A DNA stretch of 60,000 bases from Symsagittifera roscoffensis (lineage: Eukaryota > Xenacoelomorpha > Acoela > Convolutidae): positions 27,120,833-27,180,832 of the forward strand of contig NC_087062.1 of the NCBI RefSeq assembly GCF_963678635.1. Direction: 5' to 3'. This document shows, in pieces, positions 23,709 through 33,619 of this stretch (position 1 is the stretch's first letter; the number at the start of each line of letters is the position of its first letter). The position numbers were made by a program, and so were the translations under genes. The notes beneath the pieces were generated by a model. The model had not been told where the DNA came from, ran no database searches, and saw nothing but the letters and a program-made list of their open reading frames with translations.

Positions 23709-24968
23709 CTATTGGCAGTGTGTGTCAAGCAGATCCTTCAACTTGAGCTCGCTTGCACCCACCAGTTGTCCCACTTCTGATCCATTTCTGAACACTTTAA
23801 ATGTGGGCATGGCCGAAATATTGCAGGCCTGAGCCACTGCCTAAAAAGTCAGCTGATGTTGTTTTTTTGGAATTTTTTTGAAATTCTGCTGATCAATAAG
23901 CTAGCGGCCCAACGAAAAGTTTCCCGAGTCGAGATTGTAATCTTATGTTCAGACCAGTAGGACCATTATTTCATATGCTTGGACTTTGATTGGGACTTTG
24001 ATCAGAATTTAACCCGGAGTGTTTTTTTAGTACATGTACAGATACCAGAAGAAACATATCGCGGGACTTGGCCTCGGGATGTTTTTTTAGAATATGTTTC
24101 ACTGATATCAGAAGAAATGCGCAATACTCTGAAATTCTCAATTTGAATATTTCTTAAAACCGTAGTGTTTTCTCTACTAAAAATATTATAGTCGGTTACG
24201 CACGTGATATTCCCATTTATTTTTCTTTTCGATTGAGTTGAGATTTAGATCTCAAATTAATTGACAGATGAGTTTTCAAGATAGTCAAAATTTCCAAAAG
24301 CAATCAGCATTTCAAAAATTGGTTTCTCAAATAATACTGGGAAGTTAATACTTATGGAAAGCTCCTCCTCAGCTTGATTTTTTGGTTAAACTTTTATTCT
24401 AACAGGCAGGGTAGTTTAAAAAAAAAGAATTTTTTGTTCGCTTGAACCCTTAATCGCCAATTTAGCCGCATCATTTATTTAAACCGCCGAGTATTTGCAG
24501 AATAAAGAGTAGTTTGTTACTTTCAATTTTTTACTTATGCACACTTTTGTCAATAGTTGCGCAAACTCACGGTTCTTCGTACGGAGATTTCGCAAAGTAT
24601 TATAGCTGCATCCAGACTAGTGCATCCAGACCGTTTTTATGGACGTGTGTAAGTGGTAACTATCTATATACACCACTTACACAAGGCTATAAAAACGGTC
24701 TGGATGCACTAGTCTGGATGCAGCTATAATATTTTGCGAAATCTCCGTACGAAGAACCGTGAGGTTGCGCAACTATTGACAAAAGTGTGCATAAGTAAAA
24801 AATTGAAAGTAACAATTAATCAAAATTGCAGCAGTAGGAAAGCAATAAAGATGCTTTCATGCGCAACTTACCTTTGCAATGTCCACGTCCACCTTGACAA
24901 ATAGGGCATTCGGGAACTGCTCAGACAGTGATGCAAACTTGGGTCCAATCATCTGGCAAGGGGGACAC
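23709..24968 (-). CDS. Thioredoxin, 3' exons (active site WCPPC)
   Basis: Small thiol-disulfide oxidoreductase, probably cytosolic. Two minus-strand exons: 24968-24872 (acceptor AG at 24970-24969, donor GT at 24871-24870) and 23840-23709 (stop TAG 23711-23709). The first gives CPPCQMIGPKFASLSEQFP and FVKVDVDIAK; the G left of CPPC completes a split TGG codon, so the site is WCPPC. The second gives ISAMPTFKVFRNGSEVGQL with the cis-Pro of thioredoxins (MPTF), then VGASELKLKDLL, ending at the usual family length. The first exon (start, FTA/S stretch and first two bases of the Trp codon) was not found and lies at higher coordinates. The family consensus is WCGPC; the second-position Pro is also seen in nucleoredoxin-like proteins, but the rest is ordinary thioredoxin. 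The intron 23841-24871 contains a large inverted repeat. Confidence 0.9.
24516..24813. repeat. Inverted repeat of an exon-like sequence, 142-bp arms
   Basis: Left arm 24516-24657 and right arm 24672-24813 are nearly perfect reverse complements around 14 bases. Each arm, read outside to inside, encodes a hydrophobic leader (LLSIFYLCTLLSIVAQ) followed by HGSSYGDFAKYYSCIQTSA. In the left arm TGGACGTGT is followed by GTAAGTGG, a consensus splice donor. So the arm looks like the first coding exon of a secreted protein, copied in inverted orientation. An ATA stands where a start codon would be expected (24502-24504, in frame ahead of KSSLLLSIF). No clear target duplication flanks it. It lies in the thioredoxin intron. 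Confidence 0.85.
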
Positions 24969-25555
24969 CTAATTTAAACATATAATCTTGTCTTGATTCC
25001 TACAAAGTCGATCAGTTGCAATTCAACTTTTCTACTATAAAATAGTCAAAAAAAGTTTCCGTCGTACCTAAGTAAAAAAACGTTATCTCATCAGCTTTCA
25101 GCTAAAATGCAGGCAAATTAATATTGAACCCCTACGAAATTTGATCATAAAACTTAATTTTTGAGGTTGTTTTTCAAATTCAATGAAAAATAAAGATAGC
25201 TAGTTGCAGTGCCATTAGCCAAGAGTATTCTGACCATGTCTAATCTTTATTGAAATTTCAAAAAACATTTTTTTTTTCAATTTTTTTGCCGTTTATTTTT
25301 TTGGTTAGTGAGAGCAGACTGATTTGGTTGATGAGACAAAAGAATCACTTAATAGTAGTTAAAAAGAAATCTCAGAAGAATTAGATTTTTTGGATTTATA
25401 GACATCGTGATCACAAAGTATATTTTTAGTAAAATAATAAACTTGACCTCTGCGAAATTTCCTTGACTTAGTCAAAATGCAAGGGAGAAACTGCTCCTTT
25501 CCACTATCCCCCCGAACCATAGTTTTCTAAAAAAAATACTATTTTCACGTTGTAT
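24969..25555. other. Thioredoxin upstream intron or flank, no exon found
   Basis: I looked on the minus strand for the missing first thioredoxin exon (FTA-x-W before a donor) and did not find it. AT-rich, no other feature. Confidence 0.5.
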
Positions 25556-25885
25556 TTATGCAGTGATACTTTGTAGGGTTTTTGGAGCGCTTAAGTTTTC
25601 GAGAGCTTCTGTCTTTTTAATCAGTGGTCGGGTTCCTTCCGCGCTTACTGTAAAACCCAACCATTCCACTTTTTTACAGGCGAAGGTGCCAGAAATTGCC
25701 AAGTTTTCTTCGTTTAATCTGTTCAGTGCGGTTTTTAACGCCAGCTGGTGATCCGCTCTTTTCCTTTTCGTGACGATTAAAATATCGTCTAGAAACGACA
25801 TTTTTCTTTGATCTTCATACTTCACATCAAAACTTCACACACTTAGGCAAATTGGTGATGGTACAAAAACATAGAACGTTTGAAA
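25556..25885 (-). pseudogene. Ty3/gypsy reverse transcriptase fragment
   Basis: Minus-strand frame with MSFLDDILIVTK, where the FLDD box holds the RT catalytic Asp pair. It is followed by HQLALKTALNRLNEENLAI, VEWLGFTVSAEGTRPL and KKTEALENLSAPKT, the order seen in gypsy RT palm and thumb. A shifted frame just upstream (about 25835-25880) resembles the LPFGLS region. Only ~100 codons remain, with no RNase H or integrase beside them, so it is a dead fragment. Confidence 0.85.
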
Positions 25886-25886
25886 A

Positions 25887-26090
25887 GTGAGATTGGGGAG
25901 TTTGGAACGAGTCAGAAAAACACTCTATGCCATAGTTAACTCCCGCAGCCTTGACGACGGGCCAGAGGGATGGTTGGAACAACCAGGTTGGCTAGATACA
26001 ATCAGAGAACTTTCCGACATATATCAGCTGCATAATTTCGACATAAATTTTTCCTCACAAAAATTAGTTCAAATAATATTTAAAAAATGA
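25887..26090 (+). other. Coding-like ORF, unrecognised
   Basis: A 67-codon frame, GC-richer than its surroundings, reading VRKTLYAIVNSRSLDDGPEG and WLEQPGWLDTIRELSDIYQL before fading into AT-rich sequence. The composition looks like real protein. It sits between gypsy and BEL debris, so it may be an element-associated or captured fragment. No family recognised. Confidence 0.35.
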
Positions 26091-26431
26091 TAAGTTTTTC
26101 TCTAAATTATTTAGAAAAATTTGAAAACTTGTGCTCGATATTGCGGCGCAATGTATAATAAACCTTGCTAGCAACTTTTTGCCAGTTAGACTTTTGATAT
26201 GCGCTGTAACATCCTAGGGGAAATTTTGCAATTCAGTCTTTGCTTATTTTCAGATTAGCGTCTAGCAACGTTAGTTCTAAGTTAATTGTAGCTCAGGGCA
26301 GGGCTTGAATATAGCTTGTCTCTCAAACCAATCGCTCATTTTTTTTGTATTGTTTCGTTTGTAGGAAACGAAACATCTAAAGTAAAAACTGGTTTTTTTT
26401 CCATCTAATAATTAGAAAATTTGTAGTCAAT
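26091..26431. other. AT-rich spacer, nothing recognised
   Basis: Contains a short direct/inverted GTTTCGTTTGTAGGAAACGAAAC snap-back near 26354-26370. No coding signal. Confidence 0.5.
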
Positions 26432-26734
26432 CGGTTTTCCTAAATTATCGAATCTACCATATTTGACGAGTGGCTCCATGTGTCCAGTGGCAATAATTCA
26501 GTGGATACCGGCAGCCGCGGAATAACTGTTGCGGCAAGAAAGAAAGCGCTCGGATTGAAAGTTCCACTTTTTCTAAAAACTAAAGAATCGCCTTTGAAGC
26601 CTGACTTAGAATTTCTCACAAGCATTTGTCTCGAAGAACTTTTATTTGTTCTGCTTGAAGTTACTGAACAAGCAATATTTTTCCTTGGCATATCGAAAAT
26701 CATGAATCCAATTTTCTATGAAAAAAACTCTTGA
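26432..26734 (+). pseudogene. BEL/Pao pol fragment (RNase H end)
   Basis: The frame reads FDEWLHVSSGNNSVDTGSRG, then ITVAARKKALGLKVPLFL. This matches the W-x-H-V-x-x-x-x-N-x-x-D-x-x-x-R-G end of BEL/Pao RNase H and the start of its link to integrase; the same motif stands at 35430-35460 in the larger element. Nothing else of the element adjoins it. Confidence 0.65.
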
Positions 26735-27428
26735 AAATTGCCAAAACTTGATTAGCAGTCCGTTAAAAAGTTTAGCCTCATAGCTTGATTTTCGTCTTTT
26801 ATCGGTCTCGGTGGTCTAGTCCGTTCCATCGCCGATGAGTTTAACGTTAGGCATACCGCCCTTTTAGATAGTTGACATCTACTAATATTTACGCTTCTTA
26901 CCAATTTTCATCAAACGAGCCACCACAAAAGCTTTAATAATTTGCGTGCCTGAAGTAGACAAAACAACTAAAGTAGATTGTTTTGAGGACCCGAATCGCC
27001 CTCCATTCAAAAGAATACCACTTCGTGTTAAGCCGAAAACAAAGAACAGTAAAATATTTACAACTGTGATGACTGACTTTCCGTTAGAGCGACTGGGTAA
27101 TCGCCACCCGCTAATCGCAAACTTGGGAAACAATTACTTAACTAGGTTCCAGGTTTCAATTCGACCATGCTCAGAGAATCGTTGGAGCTCATTTTTCCAC
27201 TAGTATGACAGTGGTGGAGGCAGAGAAAGAAGAGTCAAACATTTGCAAAAACATTGCTAAACAGTTGCGCCAATCAACGGTGTTCTTAATGTTTTGAGGG
27301 TGTCATTTTTTGCTATTTTTGTACGCACTAGTTTTTTGGCTGCGATTTTTGGCTGCTTTCCACTTATTCTTCGTTTCTCAAAGTTTTTGTTTCCATAGCT
27401 GTCTTACATGTTAATATGGCTAAATGCG
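26735..27428. other. Spacer with one coding-like frame
   Basis: The frame 26946-27203 (EVDKTTKVDCFEDPNRPPFK, then FTTVMTDFPLERLGN) has protein-like composition but no recognised family; it may continue the BEL debris. The rest shows nothing. Confidence 0.3.
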
Positions 27429-27644
27429 GGCTCTATTCCACTTTCACCCACATTTGAAAATCAATTTTGAAAACTTATTTTAACCTTGTCATTATGCAAT
27501 AAAACTTTGCATGATGAACAAACTAACTATTGTGAATACAATAGTTAGTTTGTTCTTCATATTTCAACTCACTCAATTGTAACATCACTCAATTGTCTGA
27601 AATAACACGAAAAATTTGAAATTTGGGGCAAGTAGAAAAGACCC
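27429..27644. mobile_element. GGCTCTTTT-family element, subtype B (diverged)
   Basis: Begins GGCTCTATTCCACTTTCACCC and ends TAGAAAAGACCC. The interior shares the subtype B blocks (AACCTTGTCATTATGCAATAAAACTTTGCATG, AACAAACTAACTATTGTGAA, TAACATCACTCA). Flanks TAAATGCG and ATAATGCG form a plausible 8-bp target duplication. Confidence 0.65.
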
Positions 27645-27734
27645 ATAATGCGCTATGGTCGATTGCTATGGCTAAATGTTACGATGATGTAAGAGCAAAA
27701 CTGAAGAGCACCATACCAAATAACATATGAGCTC

Positions 27735-27905
27735 GGCTCTTTTTACTTATCCCTCCACACCACGTAAGCATTCATTTTATCGTGTAACTAGGGTTTCACA
27801 AATTTAAATATGAAGACTAGTCCGCATGACAATTTTTGTAACAATCGGACAAAGGGAACAACAATATTACTCCTGAAAATTCGCAGGTGGAAGAAGGAAA
27901 AAGAA
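27735..27905. mobile_element. GGCTCTTTT-family element, subtype A (merges into LTR)
   Basis: GGCTCTTTTTACTTATCCC at the left end and ATGAAGACTAGTCCGCATG / CAATCGGACAAAGGGAACA / TTCGCAGGTGGAAGAAGG inside match subtype A. The right terminus runs directly into LTR-like sequence, so the LTR boundary and this element overlap or have recombined. Confidence 0.6.
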
Positions 27906-28505
27906 TTCAAATCACTATTAAAATCCTATTTTGACATATTTTTCTGCCGCAGCCAAGTGTTTGAAAGTAGTTTTCAGGCACATTTTGGAAGATTTTGACC
28001 AAAAAATTTCATTTTTTTTTTGGCGCGCTTCACCCTTAAATGTTAATGCTACATAGCATTAAAGTTGAAAGTATGAAAGTATAGTATGAAGCCAGTATAG
28101 TTGCTTAGCAATACCAGCTATATAGCTCAGCGTATACATAGTGCGTTCCGGGGAGTTCGGCGTGGGTTCGATTCTCACCTAAGTCTTTTCATTCGAGAAT
28201 CCTATTTGAGCCGAACCTGACAGAACATAAAATGCTAATATTTTAATCGTTTCAAAATTGGTTTGCAATTGAGTTTCTGTTAATTAAACTGCGTGAACTA
28301 AGTATGAACTCATTGTGAAAAAACACATAAATCACGCAAATCAGCGCTTGAACAAGCCCACTTTTTAACTTGATACGTGTAATGTTGTTGATAATTCCGT
28401 GCAATATAAATTACTAAAATGCACCGTTTATTGGTTCTCTTGAATTAACCTGATTCTGTTTCGTTTCCTGTTTTTATTCGAGTTATAAAAAAGGCCAGAA
28501 TAGTT
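27876..28505 (+). repeat. 5' LTR-like repeat of the BEL/Pao element
   Basis: The ~630 bp is repeated in the same orientation at 35857-36721, from AATTCGCAGGTGGA to AAAAAAGG(C/T)CAGAATA. It is followed at once by a tRNA-type primer site, which places it as a 5' LTR. It contains a tRNA-like block at 28112-28184. Clean TG...CA ends were not seen, so the left boundary is approximate. Confidence 0.75.
28112..28184 (+). repeat. tRNA-like block within the LTR
   Basis: Carries an A-box-like TATAGCTCAGCGTA and a B-box GGGTTCGATTCTC inside a good T-arm (GTGGG-TTCGATT-CTCAC). The anticodon and acceptor stems are poor. It is present in both LTR copies (again near 36332-36404), so it was part of the LTR before the element inserted. 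Confidence 0.5.
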
Positions 28506-28523
28506 TGGTGCCGCGACTCGGGA
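28506..28523 (+). promoter_or_regulatory. Primer binding site, tRNA-His type
   Basis: TGGTGCCGCGACTCGGGA is the complement of a tRNA 3' end finishing in CCA. Animal tRNA-His ends (GAGTCACGGCACCA) differ by one base over this stretch. Its position directly after the LTR is where minus-strand DNA synthesis starts in LTR retroelements. Confidence 0.7.
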
Positions 28524-29125
28524 ATCGGAGTTGCTTTGAGAAGATTGACAAAGAGTGAGCCAAAGTTTGCTTGACTATGGGGTGCAGTGATTTGTACCAG
28601 CCTCGCAAGTGAGTGTGAGTGTGTATGGTGCCTACTTCCACAAGATAAGTGAAAGAGAGTTATAATGGAACTCCCAAGGAGTACGTATTCGCCTCGGCAT
28701 GTAATAAAGACGGAATCACCGTCATTGAAATTTCCCCGCATGATCCAGCTGACCAGATCCTCCCGCCCCGTGAACAGTTCCAGTTGCCAAGTGGATCCCC
28801 TCGGGCTGTGATTGGCATGGGAGCTCTCAGAGACCAACTCATCCATATCGCTCAACAACAACAGAGAACCGTTCAGATTGAGCTGTTCTTTCTGCAAAAA
28901 TTTGTAAGCACATTTGTTAGTAAGGTGAACTGAAACTCCAAATCAAAGACCGACGCGTGCACAATTTTGTGTGAACTCAATTTTTGAAAAAGAAGGACCG
29001 AACCGAACACAGTTTTGTGCGACCTCAAACTGAATCAAGGATCGACCCCTGCACAATTTTGTGCGACCTCAATCTCCAAATCGAGGAGCCCCTTACAAGA
29101 TGAGTGAGAACCTAATCTCACGTCG
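28524..29125 (+). pseudogene. Retroelement leader with coding-like frame and ~60-bp repeats
   Basis: A plus-strand frame (28649-28933) reads YVFASACNKDGITVIEISPH, then LRDQLIHIAQQQQRTVQIEL. It has protein-like composition and the Gln-rich stretch common in retroelement Gag N-termini, but no certain match. The opposite strand is also open (28445-28897), which I take as a shadow. At 28955-29085 three degenerate units of GCACAATTTTGTGCGACCTCAA repeat at ~60 bp. Confidence 0.4.
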
Positions 29126-29920
29126 TGTGACCTCAAGTCAAAAACGGGGAAAACTACCACTAGTCAAAACAAAGCCGACAACCCAGAGGCCGACATCACA
29201 CAATGCGGAAAGTGTTTTTTTTTGTGGAATCATCGTGTACTTTTGGACTCAGGCCCGGTGAACTACCTGCAAAAATTTTGTAAGATCGAACCTGTGCTTT
29301 CAACTAACTTTAGATTCTAATTTGTGCTAGTTTTTTAACCAAAAAAGGTGCTACTTTTTCGATTATCAGTGCTATAAAATCATATACGATGTAATTGATT
29401 GCAAACCGATAAAGACCCTATTAGACACCCTAATACTCGTGCATACCCAGTACCCTAGTACCCCAGGAGAGTCTAGAACCCAAAAATGTTATGAAAAAAA
29501 CCAGAAAATTTTCCAAAAACTTTCACTGACAAAAAAAAGTTTTTTTGCCCGAATTTAGAGCAAAATCAGAAAACATCGTTTTGGTCTCGCCCGCTCAACC
29601 GTTTAAACCGTCAATCGTGTCGAGTAAGTTTTTTGAGTGAATCCCTACTCGGTTTCCTCCAGTGGTTGGATAAACTTTAAAAATTTGCCCGGCTCGCCCC
29701 GTTTTCGGCCGCATACCGCCGCGACCGTTACTACTACCGTTTCGCCGTAATGTCGTTGAATTTAATCGATAAACCGTACCCGTTTATTTAAATAGTACTG
29801 AAACGAGGCCTTAGTAGAACCTTACAAACCCTCAGCTAAGGGTTCTTAAAGTTATTATCGTCATTTTTTTTAAATTTATTTCTCTGTGACGACTTTACAA
29901 CAGCAGACTCCTTAAATTGA
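29126..29920. other. Internal retroelement spacer, no gene seen
   Basis: The mixed composition includes a GC-rich stretch near 29680-29760. No frame or motif recognised. Confidence 0.5.
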
Positions 29921-30313
29921 TTGCTATTAAAACAACCGTATTGCTTATCACTCTCAAGGGTGTTCATCATTGCTGCGAGTTCTCTCCATCACTCCGTAAA
30001 TACATTACCATTAAATCTACAAAAACGCCAGGACGACACTTTTAAAGCAGATCCAGGTTTAAGCTTTAATTTGAATGCAAATAACCGGCAAAAGACTCTT
30101 CAAAATCTTTTAAGCAATTCCCCAAAATGTATGATAGAGAAAAACTTTATAATTTGGCACGATGTTCTAAATAATTCATTGAGCAAGCATGGATCAAACA
30201 ACGATAACCCACTTACACCAGTAAGTCTGATCGAAATTTCAGAAGAATATAAAAACAAAATATCAGCCATTATTTACGTACACCATCAAAATACCCCCAG
30301 TTTTTATGGATAA
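29921..30313 (+). other. Coding-like ORF inside the BEL element, unrecognised
   Basis: An ORF of ~130 codons with even composition: LNLQKRQDDTFKADPGLSFN, KCMIEKNFIIWHDVLNNSLS, PLTPVSLIEISEEYKNKISA, stop TAA 30311-30313. It has no ATG at a sensible start. Position ahead of gag is unusual for BEL/Pao, so it may be an accessory gene, a captured host fragment or a nested element. Confidence 0.4.
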
Positions 30314-30809
30314 TTAGTTGAAACAGGAGTACTAACCATTAATGTGACCAAACACTTAATATTAAAAAGAAAAGCTAGCAACAAATAACTAATTTGTAAG
30401 CTTAAATTAATTCATCCTCCGGCGTTTTTAGAAATAAAAAATTTGAGAATCATTCGACGTTATTTCCCCAATCTGTCTAGACTTATCAATAAAATAAAAG
30501 TCGTCGACCAATTTCAAGGAAAAGAAAAGCAGATAAGCACAAGATTTCACAAATGACAACAGTCGAAGAATATTTAACATTTGTTAGGCATTATAAATCT
30601 TGATTGGTTTTTTTTTTCATTAATTAAATTCATCTTTATTTTCAATCTTGTAGTTTGTTGTCCTTCTGTTCCGTAGGCAACAAGAGTCGTAGGGGTCTTT
30701 CGAGGATCCTCTTGTTCGGTATAGGACGCGGCTACTTGAATTGACTCTAGTTTGATTCCGTCAATCGACCTTATTTTTTTTGCTCTTATTTAAAAATAAA
30801 TATTTCAAA
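30314..30809. other. Spacer before gag, nothing recognised
   Basis: AT-rich. A poly-T tract (30608-30617) and a GC-richer stretch (30671-30760) may mark an element end, but no terminal repeats were found. Confidence 0.45.
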
Positions 30810-33597
30810 ATGGAGCTTGATCTCGTCCCGAAGCTAAACAAAATTTATTTTGCCAGGAAAGAGTTGGAAACAAATCTTTTGGATTACCATGCCAAAATTA
30901 CGGAATATATAAGTGCGAATGATAGACCAGCTAAAATTGAAACGTACATGGAAAAATCTAGCATTTGCTTACAAAAAATTATAGAAAAAATTGATGAGCC
31001 TAAATTTTTGTCTATGCACAGCAACAACGCTGCTGAAACAATAAATCAACTTGATTTTTACCTAGGATCTATCACTGCAAAAAATGGCCATGTGTTAGGT
31101 CTAGCTGAAAATAACTTTCAAATTAAACCTCAAGAGGACCAGGTAGCAACTGCCAGAACCCCAACGCCAAGCAAATCCGTCCGCTCCCAGAAACCCCTTT
31201 CACAGCGTTCTAAGACTGCATCAATGATTTCGAGTGAGCGTCGAAGAGAGGCAACCATTGCAAAAATTAAACGCGAGGAAGTTGAACGCCAGGCAGAGGT
31301 CAAGCTTCGTTTGAAAAAGCAAGAGATCCAGATTCAGTCGAGGAAGGGTCAACTTGAACTTTATGTGATTGTAGAGGAAAGCCGTCAAAAGTTAGCCGAA
31401 GCAACTATCGAAGAGGCTGAATATCTGAGAGACGCTTCTGAAATCTGTGGATTTCGTCGTAGCAGATCGAAGTTGGCAATGGCCGTTCAGGAGAACCAAA
31501 CGGAGGAAGACAGGACAAGAAGTTGGGTGAACACTCAATTCCCAGTTCAGGAGACAGTTCAGCCCGTGGCGCCAGTCCAAAATGTCAATCTGGAACCAGC
31601 TTCCAAGTTCTTGTCATTTTCAAGTATTGAACCGCCTTTAAGTAGAAATCTGACGATGATTAATAACTCTCATCCTAATGCTAATTATTTCGAAACCACG
31701 TGTATAAACTCACAGAGTGTTAACGTCCCTCATACATCAAATTTAAGTGTCAGCTTGCCACATCCAAATGTAAACAGTACGTATGAACCACAGGAACAGC
31801 TACCTTTGACCAACCTATACAACTACAACCCTTTGATGCAGAGTAGTTTTCATCATTCTAATATCCCGACGAGCTCAATGCCCATTGCTCAACACCTTTT
31901 TCCCAAGTAATTCTGAAAATTCTGTGTACCAACCGCTTTCACCCACTAACGTTGGTCATCTCAGTCCTCCAACAGTCACATTATCCCCTAACTCATATTA
32001 TCTCACACAGCCATCGAATGTTCAACCGTTCTCTAGCGGAGGAACAACTTTTTATGTCGGTGATCCTAATGCTGTAGACGCCGCTATCTATTCAAAACCG
32101 CTGATGGCGCTTTATACAAATGAGAACAAACAATATGGCCCAATTACGTCCTCGGGCAGTAAAACAACCACTAATCAACATCTAGCTGAAATCTTGACAC
32201 TGAGCCAGAAATGTCTCTTGCCTGAGTGGAAATTGTCTTCTTTCGATGGAAATCCATTGCAGTGGCCTGAATGGTTTGGTCAGTTCAAAAGTCCAATCGA
32301 TGCAAAAGTTTTAAGCAATGATGTCAAACTGACATATCTCAAAACTCTCGTTTCAGGCAAAGCGAAGAATGCAATTGCTGAATTCGCTTACAGTGGAGTA
32401 TTCTACAAGGACGCTTTGAAAACTATGGAGAGGAAATTTGGACAACCATAGACGATTGTGGCAGCTCATCTTGAAAAACTTTCGAATTTTCCACCTCTCA
32501 AAATTCACAATTCAGAAAGCTTTATCAGTTTCACTTCCTGTATATCCAGTCTTGTCGCTGTTTTGAAATCGTTAGGATATGAGTACGACTTGAAGAGTAC
32601 ATCCGTTTTGAATCAAGTTATATCAAAATTGCCTCCAAATACGAAAGAGTCGTGGTCTCTCCACTCTTTAAAGAAATGTTGGAGACAGCCAACCGTTTTA
32701 GATTTTAATGATTGGCTCTGCGACAAGGCTGAGGCACATACACTAATGCGTGTGAGTCAGAATATGTCACGACCTGAGGAGACTCCAAAGACTGGTTTCC
32801 ATAAACCACCTACAAAAGTTTTTGCCGCTGCTTTAAAAGTCGAAAAATCTTTTTATGCTCCGTGCCTCCATTTCAAAGGTAAACACCCACTCTGGAGTTG
32901 TTCTGTATTTAAGGAAAAGACCCCAACTCAACGAGCCCAATTCTCCGCACAAAAGAGGTTGTGTTTTGCTTGCTTTCAACCAGACCACATGTTCCGAAAA
33001 TGCCCTAAAGCCCGCAAATGCACTAAGCCTGGTTGTGAAAGCACCCATAATGTCTTGTTGCATGGTGCTGAGAAAGTTTTCAGCGTAAGGTCTGCAAACA
33101 AAGAGTTAAAGAATAGCAATAACGTAAGCCATTCAAATTCAAACAGTACCGCCCCGCCGAACCGGAACAAGCCGCAAACTTCGTCATTGAACGTAGCCGG
33201 TTCACCGTCTTACAAGAAACTAACGGGATTCCTTCCTGTGCTTCAATTGAAAATAAGTTCACAAACAGACGTGACCACTGCTCTTGTAATGTGCGATTTC
33301 TATTGTACCCTTTCATGGGTCTCGGCGGGCCTAGCACAGCGTTTAAATTTAACTGGCCAGAAGCTAGATATTCTGGTAAACGGCTTCAATTCGACGGAAT
33401 CCGTTCCCACGCAACAAGTCGAAGTGAATGTTTTCGCCAAATTCGACCACCATGAATACTCGTTTAGGGTTACGCCGTTTGTGAAAGACAGTTTGAGCGT
33501 TGGTTCCAAAACCATTGACGTTACCGTTCTCCAAGACAGGTTTCCACATCTGCAGCCAATTAAACTATTGTCTACAACTATTCTGACGTTGACATGA
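30810..33597 (+). pseudogene. BEL/Pao gag and protease region, broken
   Basis: Starts at ATG 30810 (MELDLVPKLNKIYFARKELE). A charged, helix-prone stretch follows (about 31220-31430) of the kind seen in BEL Gag. The first frame stops at 31908. The continuation is in another frame from about 31885, with a DUF1759-like domain (SSFDGNPLQWPEWFGQF, then YLKTLVSGKAKNAI). An in-frame TAG lies at 32449-32451. The frame then resumes and carries a CCHC zinc knuckle (32962-33003, CFACFQPDHMFRKC) and a further Cys/His cluster. The aspartic protease region follows (33210-33560), but its usual D-S/T-G triad is not visible. A TGA ends the frame at 33595. One frameshift and one internal stop make it non-functional. 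Confidence 0.85.
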
Positions 33598-33619
33598 TAT
33601 TATACAGGATGTCTTTCAT

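Noticed and set aside
24514-24729. 71-codon ORF read as one complete protein
   Set aside because: Its second half is the antisense of the first, because the frame crosses an inverted repeat. Only the left part is exon-like.
25563-25751. Plus-strand frame over the gypsy RT fragment
   Set aside because: The minus strand carries clear RT motifs; this is the shadow.
26811-26880. tRNA-like GGTGGTCTAGTCCGTTC
   Set aside because: An A-box-like match only; no B-box or stems follow.
28445-28897. 150-codon minus-strand frame opposite the retroelement leader
   Set aside because: It starts in the LTR, crosses the primer site and lacks motifs. The plus-strand frame fits the element orientation better.
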